Source: Thiomargarita sp.
GTDB taxonomy: Bacteria > Pseudomonadota > Gammaproteobacteria > Beggiatoales > Beggiatoaceae
Length of the DNA stretch: 39,048 nucleotides
Reading direction: 5' to 3'
Assembly (NCBI GenBank): GCA_020720115.1
Contig: DYPD01000012.1
Coordinates: 10,718-49,765 of the forward strand
In this document: positions 18,349-25,232 of the stretch, in pieces
Layout: each line of letters begins with the position of its first letter
Position numbering within the stretch: the stretch's first letter is position 1
Made by a program: the position numbers and the translations under genes
Notes under the pieces: model-generated
What the model was told of the DNA's origin: nothing
What the model saw: the letters and a program-made list of their open reading frames with translations, nothing else
Database searches by the model: none

Positions 18349-18825
18349 CTAACTCTGCGGGGTATGCAGTTGAACTTGTGTTATCTCAGCTGTGTTGTTT
18401 TTCTGCACGCCTACGCTGTTGGCTTGAATTTCGAGTAAATGAGCGCCGTCAGGTAATTCTGCGCCCACTTGGTAACGCGCAACTTTGTTATTAGCGCCAT
18501 TAATGATCAGGGCATATTTGCTTTTGCCTTCACCTACAATGCCGAGCAGTTTCCAAGCATACTGGGGTTTTTCTGGGGCTTTTTCCTCGGTGCTTTCTGT
18601 TTGTTCTGTTTGGGCGGGTTGTCCCCAGGGGTGTAATTGTTCTAGGCGTGCTTTGCTGACAAAGGCGCTGTTGCTTAAGCTCAATTTAGGTAATTGCCAA
18701 TTATCTTCTGCCGTTTCTGCTTGGATGTCAGTCTTTATTGCTGGCAACAATTGCGTTGCGGCAAGCCAATTACCTGCCGTGACCAGGCTTAATAGAAGAA
18801 AGGTATGCAGATTGGATTTCAACAT
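18349..18825 (-). CDS. GspC-like HR-domain protein (orphan)
   Basis: A 158-residue protein with one N-terminal membrane anchor (about residues 8-28), a linker rich in Gln, Glu, Thr and Pro, and a C-terminal domain from about residue 88. Its pattern (WKLLGIVGEGKSKYALI ... YQVGAELPDGAHLLEI) fits the homology region of type II secretion protein GspC. In that system the HR domain contacts the secretin GspD in the periplasm. No other gsp gene is in the window, and the PDZ domain of classical GspC is missing. It may serve a dispersed type II system or be a stand-alone relative. I see no clear ribosome binding site. Confidence 0.7.
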   Translation of the reverse strand: MLKSNLHTFLLLSLVTAGNWLAATQLLPAIKTDIQAETAEDNWQLPKLSLSNSAFVSKARLEQLHPWGQPAQTEQTESTEEKAPEKPQYAWKLLGIVGEGKSKYALIINGANNKVARYQVGAELPDGAHLLEIQANSVGVQKNNTAEITQVQLHTPQS

Positions 18826-18995
18826 AATTGACTAGAACTGTTGTGGATACTGTCGGCAGAGGGGTTTTTAAGATAAAACCTAGAGGAGTCTTGCATGATA
18901 AATTTGCCATTATTCGCTATTTGAGCGGTATTTTTGCACGATTATACAGGTATTCCAATTCTTTCCAGAAAAATTGGTGTTCACCTGAATGCGGG

Positions 18996-19529
18996 TTATT
19001 CTTCTGCTTGGCGTTGGCGGCGTTTGTGTTCGCGCCAAAAGTGTTCGGCGAAGGCAACCAGTGGATGCGAAGGGGGTTTGGGGCGATTCATTAGGGGCAT
19101 GTTGGCTTCGTCTGGCGTGCGATTACCCTTACGGCTATTGCAGATTTCGCAGGCTGTGACAATATTGTTCCAGCTATCGCTGCCGCCGCGTGAGCGGGGT
19201 AGAACGTGATCGAGGGTTAAATGCCGAGTGCTGCCGCAATATTGACAGGTATGTTTGTCACGGCGTAAAACTTCGCGGCGTGTCACGCCAGGCACGCGCC
19301 AGGCGCGTTCAATGTGGTTCATGGTTAAGCGGATGAGCGGCGGCACGAGGAAGACCATGCTGGGCGAATGCACCGGAATGCGCTCGCCGCAGCCTTCTAG
19401 TTCAAGTGGCTCGGCTTTGCCGGATACCAGTAAAATAAGGGCACGTTTTACCGGTATCTGACTGACGGGTAAATAGTTTTTGGAAAAAACTACGACTGGG
19501 CGTCGAAGACCTTCTTGCGCGGCACTCAT
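18996..19529 (-). CDS. HNH endonuclease family protein
   Basis: A 177-residue protein. An N-terminal domain (PVVVFSKNYLPVSQIPVKRALILLVSGKAEPLE) precedes a compact HNH nuclease at about 90-140. The zinc cysteines are CQYCG and CEICN. The catalytic segment is LTLDHVLPRSRGGSDSWNN, with the His of DH and the Asn of WNN. This exact architecture is common as a lone chromosomal gene in many bacteria, without a self-splicing intron or phage around it. Its substrate is unknown. The basic tail (WREHKRRQRQAEE) may add nucleic-acid binding. The gene is divergent from the MBL hydrolase gene. Confidence 0.9.
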   Translation of the reverse strand: MSAAQEGLRRPVVVFSKNYLPVSQIPVKRALILLVSGKAEPLELEGCGERIPVHSPSMVFLVPPLIRLTMNHIERAWRVPGVTRREVLRRDKHTCQYCGSTRHLTLDHVLPRSRGGSDSWNNIVTACEICNSRKGNRTPDEANMPLMNRPKPPSHPLVAFAEHFWREHKRRQRQAEE

Positions 19530-19810
19530 GGTTATTGGCTCTTAAGGATGTGGCGTTTTATCGTCCTGGTGCGGAACGGTTGGGATTGCTCAAAATGTGC
19601 CGCAAAATTGTTTGCCCGGTTATAAAATCCAGCTTATTGGCATCAGTTATGACCTCAAAGTCTTCTACATAATCATATTCAGGAAAGCTTGTAAACAGCT
19701 ATTTATAGCCATTTGTTAAAGTTTTTGTGACAAAAGCGGTGCAATCAGCGGTTTTGCCCGCCTAAACAGTATCTCTTCCAATCCACCCTGCAAGGCTCGT
19801 TTGAATCACT

Positions 19811-20773
19811 ATGAATAGTCTTTATGAAGACCAGGATTTTGGCATCAGTATCCTTGATACGGGTTATTTGCGTGCCCGGTTAGCTGCTAGTTATTTACTG
19901 GTAGAACAAGGACATGCGGCTTTTATTGACACTGGCACTAATGCTTCTGTGAGGCATTTGCTATCTGTGTTGCGCGAGAAAAATATTGCGCCTGAGCAGG
20001 TAGATTATGTGATTGTCACGCATGTGCATTTGGATCACGCTGGCGGTGCGGGTTTGTTAATGCAGCAGTGTCCTAACGCGCAGTTGGTGGTGCATCCGCG
20101 TGGCGCGCCGCACATGATCGATCCCTCGCGTTTGATGGCGGGTGTGGAGGCTGTGTATGGCAAAACACAAACAGAGGCGCTCTATGGTCAGGTGCAACCT
20201 ATTGATGGTGAAAGAGTAATACAAGCAGGTGAGCATTTTGAACTGGATTTTCAGGGGCGTTTGTTGCTGTTTCTCGATACGCCTGGTCATGCGTTGCACC
20301 ATTTCTGTGTGTGGGACGCATTCAGTCGTAGCCTTTTTACCGGCGATACTTTTGGCTTGTCTTACCGCCACTTTGATAGTGCTCAGGGGGCTTTTATTTT
20401 TCCCACTACTACGCCGGTGCAGTTTGATCCCGGCGCTTTACATGCTTCGATTAAGCGCCTTTTGGAGCTAAAACCGCAGCACATGTTCCTCACACATTAC
20501 GGCAAATTGTCTGGAGATTTAGCGGCGTTCGCTGAAGAACTACACTACTTAATTGACGAATTTGTGCGCTTGGTGCGCCTTGCGAGTGAGCATGGCGAGC
20601 AACGTCATGCGTTTTTAACCGAGCAGATGATGGTACTGTTATTGGCGCGTTTGCAGGCGCAGGGCTGCTCTCTGTCAGAAGCGGAATGCCGCAGTTATTT
20701 GGCGATGGATGTGGAGTTAAACGCGCAGGGTTTAGAATTTTGGTGGGATAAAACCCAGGCAATTGCGCATTAA
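19811..20773 (+). CDS. MBL-fold metallo-hydrolase
   Basis: A 320-residue metallo-beta-lactamase-fold hydrolase. The dinuclear metal motif HVHLDH lies at 71-76, with further ligands in DTPGHALHH and FTGDTFG, and a C-terminal His in LTHYGK. The C-terminal 90 residues form a helical extension (ELHYLIDEFVRLVRLASEHGEQ) whose role is unclear. There is no signal peptide, so it is cytoplasmic. Relatives act on thioesters, sulfur persulfides or phosphodiesters; the sequence does not decide between these. It precedes the NuoD-like gene by about 175 bases on the same strand. The upstream ribosome site is weak. Confidence 0.9.
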   Translation: MNSLYEDQDFGISILDTGYLRARLAASYLLVEQGHAAFIDTGTNASVRHLLSVLREKNIAPEQVDYVIVTHVHLDHAGGAGLLMQQCPNAQLVVHPRGAPHMIDPSRLMAGVEAVYGKTQTEALYGQVQPIDGERVIQAGEHFELDFQGRLLLFLDTPGHALHHFCVWDAFSRSLFTGDTFGLSYRHFDSAQGAFIFPTTTPVQFDPGALHASIKRLLELKPQHMFLTHYGKLSGDLAAFAEELHYLIDEFVRLVRLASEHGEQRHAFLTEQMMVLLLARLQAQGCSLSEAECRSYLAMDVELNAQGLEFWWDKTQAIAH

Positions 20774-20948
20774 TGTCGCTCTTGGCGTTGTTGCACGGCG
20801 CAATGCACTGGTTTCTGGTTAAAAACAGGATGCAGACGAATGTTATGCCGCTCATAGCTTCTTTAGTCATACTCGGCTGTTATATACTGAATCCACTCTA
20901 AACGCACATTGCCTGATGGCACACACTTATATACGGAGATATTTCGTC

Positions 20949-22091
20949 ATGCGTCCAGAAAATTATCAACCTGTTGAACACCCTGCCAGCCATGAATATG
21001 AATTGTATTTTGGTCCCAATCATCCTGGCATTGAAGGTAATTATGCGCTGAAAGTGCTGCTCTCTGGCGATGAAATAGTGAAAGCCACTGCTGACGGTGG
21101 TTATCTGCATCGCGGTTTTGAAAAGCTCATGGAAGAACGCCTGTGGATACAAAATGTGGCGCTTGTACCGCGTATTTGCGTGCCTGATCCGGTGCCTATG
21201 GAAGAAACTTATGCGCGTTGCGTGGAAATGCTTGGCGGCTTGGAAGTGCCGGAGCGGGCACAGTGGATTCGCGTATTAATGCTTGAATTATCAAGAATTT
21301 GTGCGCACATTTTTACCTTCGGCGGCAATTCTGCCACCATCGGACAATACAGCACCATGTTCTGGGGCGTATCTGACCGCGACTTGATTTTGGATATTTT
21401 TGAAGAAATCAGCGGCGGGCGCATTTATCACATGTATATCACGCCCGGCGGCGTGCGCCGCGATTTGCCAGAAGGTGTGCTGGAACGCATCGCACGGGTG
21501 CTAGACGACATTGAAACCCGCTTGCCAGAATACGACGATTTATTTTTCGACAATCCAGTATTTATGCGCCGTTCTCAAGGCGTGGGTAAAATGAGCGCCG
21601 AGCAAGCATTAGCCTGGGGCGTCACGGGACCCAACCTACGCGCTTGTGGATTGCCCTTTGATTTGCGCCGCGACGATCCTTATTTGGTTTATGACCAACT
21701 CGAATTTGAGGTGCCCACTGAAACCGGCGGCGACATTTACGCCCGCACCCTAGTACGGCGTGCCGAGTTAAAACAAGCCTTCCGCATCGTGCGCCAAGTC
21801 ATCAAGCGCCTGCCTTCAATCAAGGGTCCCATCCGTTGCCCGCTACCCAACCCGCTGGCGTGGAACATCCCCAAAGGCAGCGCTTACGCCCGCACCGAGT
21901 CATCTAAAGGCGAACTGGGCTTTTTCGCCGTATCCGATGGTGGCACCAAACCCTGGCGCGTGCATGTGCGCGGCGCGTCCTCCATGCACGCCGTACAAGT
22001 GCTGGAAAACCTATGCAAAGGTGCTCGCTTGGAAGACGTAGCGCAAATCATGTTCTCGCTAGACGCCTGCCCGCCTGAAGTGGACCGCTAA
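20949..22091 (+). CDS. Orphan NuoD/[NiFe]-hydrogenase large-subunit-like protein
   Basis: A 380-residue protein from the ATG at 20949 (GGAG at 20935-20938); a start at 20916 lacks support. It is homologous throughout to complex I subunit NuoD: FGPNHPGIEG, GYLHRGFEKLMEE, VPERAQWIRVLMLELSRI, SAEQALAWGVTGPNLRACG and KGELGFFAVSDGGTKPWR. The usual complex I quinone-site Tyr aligns with Val (RICVPDP). The region holds Cys77 as in the hydrogenase L1 motif R-x-C-x-x-C, but without the second Cys. The C-terminus (DACPPEVDR) likewise has the first Cys (374) of L2, with Glu377 in place of the second. It is therefore neither a standard NuoD nor a complete [NiFe] subunit. No NuoB, NuoC or membrane subunit is adjacent. 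Function unknown. Confidence 0.88.
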   Translation: MRPENYQPVEHPASHEYELYFGPNHPGIEGNYALKVLLSGDEIVKATADGGYLHRGFEKLMEERLWIQNVALVPRICVPDPVPMEETYARCVEMLGGLEVPERAQWIRVLMLELSRICAHIFTFGGNSATIGQYSTMFWGVSDRDLILDIFEEISGGRIYHMYITPGGVRRDLPEGVLERIARVLDDIETRLPEYDDLFFDNPVFMRRSQGVGKMSAEQALAWGVTGPNLRACGLPFDLRRDDPYLVYDQLEFEVPTETGGDIYARTLVRRAELKQAFRIVRQVIKRLPSIKGPIRCPLPNPLAWNIPKGSAYARTESSKGELGFFAVSDGGTKPWRVHVRGASSMHAVQVLENLCKGARLEDVAQIMFSLDACPPEVDR

Positions 22092-22095
22092 CCCT

Positions 22096-23025
22096 ATGAG
22101 TGCACTATTAAAATATCCCCTACCAGGGACCGCACCGTTACCGCCTCGACACTTGTTGCCGAGCATGTACGATTTGCCCAGCGAAGACCCGCAGGAGCCA
22201 GGTTTGGCAGACGAATTTCATTATTACCAACCGCATTTACTCAGCGAAACCTTCTACCCACCAGACTGGGCGAGGGATCAGGTGTTCGCCGTTGGCGACA
22301 TGAACCTGTATTTTGATTTGCAGCACACCCTATGGCACAAACGCCCTGATTGGTTCGCCGTGCTCGGTGTGCCTAATCTCTACGAACACAAGGACTTGCG
22401 TCTCAGCTATGTGCTCTGGCAAGAGGGCGTAGTGCCTTCTGTGGTAGTTGAATTATTGTCGCCCAGCACTGCCAAAGAAGATTTAGGGCAATCGCCCGTG
22501 CGCGACGCCAGCGAACCGCCCAGTAAATGGCAAGTGTATGAAAGCATTTTGCGCATTCCCTATTATGTGCTATACGACCATTACCAAGAAAAATTGCAAA
22601 TCTTTCAACATGATGGCAAACGTTACCAGTCACTACCCAAGACGGGCACAGAGCAGCGCATCTGGCTACCAGAAATCAACTTAGGTTTGGGCGTCTGGCA
22701 AGGCGAATACCGAGATACCATTAACTGCACCACCTGGGTGCGTTGGCTCGACGCGCAAGGCGCCTGGCTACTGACGCCTTTTGAACGAGAAAGAGCGCGG
22801 GTTGCGCAAGTGAAACAAGCAGCAGATGTAGCCCAACAACACGCTGAACAAGAAAAGCAACGCGCTGAACAAGAAAAACAACGGGCTGATTTAGCCACAC
22901 AAGAAGCCAATCAAGAAAAACAACGCGCTGATTTTGCTGCAAAACGCGCTACTCAAGCAGAAGATAAGGCTGCCAAACTAGCAGCTAAATTGCGCGAATT
23001 AGGCATTGATCCTGGCGCTCTATGA
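22096..23025 (+). CDS. Uma2-family (DUF820) putative PD-(D/E)XK endonuclease
   Basis: A 309-residue protein. The Uma2 nuclease-like core is at about 60-195, with the motif series RPDWFAVLGVP, SVVVELLSPST (Asp and Glu ligands) and PYYVLYDHYQEKLQIF. The family is abundant in cyanobacteria and large filamentous bacteria, and its biological role is unsettled. From about residue 235 a charged coiled coil with repeats of the type EQEKQRAEQEKQRAD runs to the end, which may drive oligomerisation. It begins four bases after the NuoD-like gene stops and has no strong ribosome site, so translational coupling is likely. Confidence 0.87.
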   Translation: MSALLKYPLPGTAPLPPRHLLPSMYDLPSEDPQEPGLADEFHYYQPHLLSETFYPPDWARDQVFAVGDMNLYFDLQHTLWHKRPDWFAVLGVPNLYEHKDLRLSYVLWQEGVVPSVVVELLSPSTAKEDLGQSPVRDASEPPSKWQVYESILRIPYYVLYDHYQEKLQIFQHDGKRYQSLPKTGTEQRIWLPEINLGLGVWQGEYRDTINCTTWVRWLDAQGAWLLTPFERERARVAQVKQAADVAQQHAEQEKQRAEQEKQRADLATQEANQEKQRADFAAKRATQAEDKAAKLAAKLRELGIDPGAL

Positions 23026-23064
23026 GTTGCTTTCTCACATTTTCTAACTGATGAATAACCCAAC

Positions 23065-23955
23065 ATGCACTTTCCTACGATTGAAAACTTTGTCGGCAAT
23101 ACGCCTTTAGTGCGCCTGCAACGCTTACCTGGTGCGACCTCTAACTACCTACTGGCTAAATTGGAAGGCAATAATCCAGCGGGTTCGGTGAAAGACCGTC
23201 CGGCGCTCAATATGATTCAGCAGGCAGAAGCGCGGGGTGAAATTAAGCCAGGAGATACCCTGATTGAAGCCACCAGTGGCAACACTGGCATTGCGCTGGC
23301 AATGGCAGCGGCGATCAAAGGCTATCGCATGGTGCTGGTGATGCCAGAACACATGAGCTTAGAGAGGCGTGGAGCGATGAAAGCTTTTGGCGCTGACATA
23401 GTGCTCACGCCTAAAGCCGGTAGCATGGAGCAAGCCATTGATACGGCAAGAGCCATGCAAGCGCGTGGTGAGGGCAAAATTCTCGATCAATTTTCCAATC
23501 CAGACAATCCCTTAGCGCATTATCGCAGCACAGGTGCGGAAATCTGGCGCGATACTGACGGGACAGTAACGCACTTTGTCAGTGCGATGGGCACGACTGG
23601 GACTATTATGGGTACTTCGATGTTTTTGAAGGAAAAAAATCCAGCAGTGCAGATTGTTGGGGTGCAGCCGACAGAAGGCGCCAATATTCCCGGTATTCGC
23701 CGTTGGCCCTCAGAGTATCTACCCAAGATTTATGATTCCAGCCGCGTAGATCGTATTCTTGATGTCGAACAAGCCAGCGCCGAAGAAACCACGCGGCGCT
23801 TGGGTGCAGAAGAAGGGATTTTTGCCGGCATTTCCTCCGGCGGTGCGGTCAGCGCCGCACTCAGTTTATCGCAAGAAGTAGAAAATGCGGTGATTGTGGT
23901 GATTATTTGTGATCGCGGCGACCGCTATCTTTCTACTGGTGTGTTTCCTGCTTAA
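23065..23955 (+). CDS. cysM: Cysteine synthase B (O-acetylserine sulfhydrylase)
   Basis: A 296-residue PLP enzyme that makes cysteine from O-acetylserine and sulfide; the B form can also use thiosulfate. The PLP lysine is K43 in NPAGSVKDRPA, the phosphate and substrate loop is EATSGNTG (69-75), and the second glycine loop is GISSGGAVSAAL. The RRWPSEYLPKI segment and the short length favour CysM over CysK. Thiosulfate use would suit a sulfur oxidiser, but that is inference. It is the last gene of the plus-strand run and converges on the DHH gene. Confidence 0.95.
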   Translation: MHFPTIENFVGNTPLVRLQRLPGATSNYLLAKLEGNNPAGSVKDRPALNMIQQAEARGEIKPGDTLIEATSGNTGIALAMAAAIKGYRMVLVMPEHMSLERRGAMKAFGADIVLTPKAGSMEQAIDTARAMQARGEGKILDQFSNPDNPLAHYRSTGAEIWRDTDGTVTHFVSAMGTTGTIMGTSMFLKEKNPAVQIVGVQPTEGANIPGIRRWPSEYLPKIYDSSRVDRILDVEQASAEETTRRLGAEEGIFAGISSGGAVSAALSLSQEVENAVIVVIICDRGDRYLSTGVFPA

Positions 23956-24007
23956 AACTGAAGTAGTGGCTAAATAGATTACTGCTTGCCGCAAGATAAT
24001 TGCATGA

Positions 24008-24048
24008 ACTACCACCTCAGTTTTTAGTAAAACCACCAGGTAGTTTTT
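24008..24048 (+). terminator. Possible terminator after cysM
   Basis: ACTACC (24008-24013) pairs with GGTAGT (24039-24044), with an inner GTTTT/AAAAC pairing, followed by TTTTATTT. A longer, mismatched stem with sequence just after the cysM stop is also possible. The stem is weak. Confidence 0.35.
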
Positions 24049-24979
24049 ATTTGTCAGCATTAATGCGTCGAATCAATTCGCGCATCACATCTTCTGCCTG
24101 TTCATTATTCACTTGGCAAGTGCCTGCTTTCATGTGACCACCGCCACCATATTCAAGCATGAGTTTACCAATATCAGTGTTTGAACTGCGGTTGACAATA
24201 GATGCACCAACAGCAAACACGGTGTTTTGTTGTTTTAAGCCCCATAAGACGTGCATAGACACGTTGCATTCTGGGTATAAGGCATAAATCATAAAGCGAT
24301 TTGCCGCATAAATGTCTTCTTCACGACGTAAATCTACTATAACCAAGTTCTTCTGTACATGAGCACATTTTTCAATTTGGTGCATAGCCGCTTTTTGGTG
24401 TTCAAAATAGAGTTCAATGCGTTCTTTGACATCAGGCATTTCCAGGATTTCTTCAATCGTGTGATCTTTGCAATAATCAATCAGTGCCATCATTAAAGTT
24501 TGATTAGAAATGCGAAAATTTTTGAAGCGCCCAAGCCCAGTACGCGCATCCATTAAATAATTCAGCAAAACCCAGCCTTTAGGAAATAAAATTTCTTCGC
24601 GGGAGAATTGTGCGGAGTCACCTTTATCTACAGCATCCATCATTTCCTGACTCACGCCCGGAAAAGCTTCGGCACCGCCATAATAGTTGAACACGACGCG
24701 GGCGGCAGAGGGCGCATCGGGATCAAGAATGTAGTTATCCGGCGGCGCTCCGGCATTGCGCAAAGCTTCGCTGGAATGGTGATCAAAGACCAGATAGGCA
24801 CCTTCAACATAGGGTAGGTTGGTCGTGATGTCTAAGGGGGTGATTTCAATTTTGCCATCCTGCATGTCTTTGGGATGTACAAATTTGATTTCGTCAATCA
24901 GGTCTTTTTCTTTCAATAAAACCGCGCAAATCAGACCATCAAAATCACTCCGTGTGACCAGCCGATATTTTTGCGACAT
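24047..24979 (-). CDS. DHH-family phosphoesterase
   Basis: A 310-residue two-domain DHH phosphoesterase. The N-terminal DHH domain has SDFDGLICAVLL (first Asp ligands) and FDHHSS (66-70), where two His follow the Asp, binding Mn/Mg. The C-terminal DHHA1 domain ends with the substrate loop GGGGHMKAGTC. The family hydrolyses small phosphodiesters or polyphosphate, for example oligoribonucleotides (NrnA), cyclic dinucleotides or inorganic polyphosphate. The substrate cannot be fixed here. GGAGG lies eight bases before the ATG. It appears monocistronic, with about 250 bases of non-coding sequence upstream in which I see no further gene. Confidence 0.9.
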   Translation of the reverse strand: MSQKYRLVTRSDFDGLICAVLLKEKDLIDEIKFVHPKDMQDGKIEITPLDITTNLPYVEGAYLVFDHHSSEALRNAGAPPDNYILDPDAPSAARVVFNYYGGAEAFPGVSQEMMDAVDKGDSAQFSREEILFPKGWVLLNYLMDARTGLGRFKNFRISNQTLMMALIDYCKDHTIEEILEMPDVKERIELYFEHQKAAMHQIEKCAHVQKNLVIVDLRREEDIYAANRFMIYALYPECNVSMHVLWGLKQQNTVFAVGASIVNRSSNTDIGKLMLEYGGGGHMKAGTCQVNNEQAEDVMRELIRRINADK

Positions 24980-25232
24980 GCTGTATCCTCCGCTTTATCT
25001 GTTATTCAGAGAAAAGATTAAAAATCAGTTGTTTGCATTCTTTTTTTCAAGAATTGCTGAGCTTTGTAAGCCATTATAACGAGCCGCTTGCTAAACATCT
25101 ATACTCAAACAGTGAGTTGGATGCAGTTGTTGCTCAACGGGCAGGCTAACATCAAGCTAATCTGGGAAACGGCTTGAAAATTTTTGCAGTATCGGGTGCC
25201 TCTGCAAATACAAGACCAGAAACCTAAACGGG

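Noticed and set aside
18863-18880. GGTTTT-AAAACC stem upstream of the GspC-like gene as a terminator
   Set aside because: Weak six-pair AT-rich stem with no U-run on either strand.
19698-19709. Short palindrome GCTAT-TT-ATAGC between the HNH and MBL genes as an operator
   Set aside because: Five-base arms in AT-rich sequence are expected by chance; there is no second copy.
22840-22945. Tandem DNA repeats in the Uma2 gene as a CRISPR or VNTR array
   Set aside because: They are imperfect codon-phase repeats encoding a charged coiled coil (EKQRA units), without spacers.
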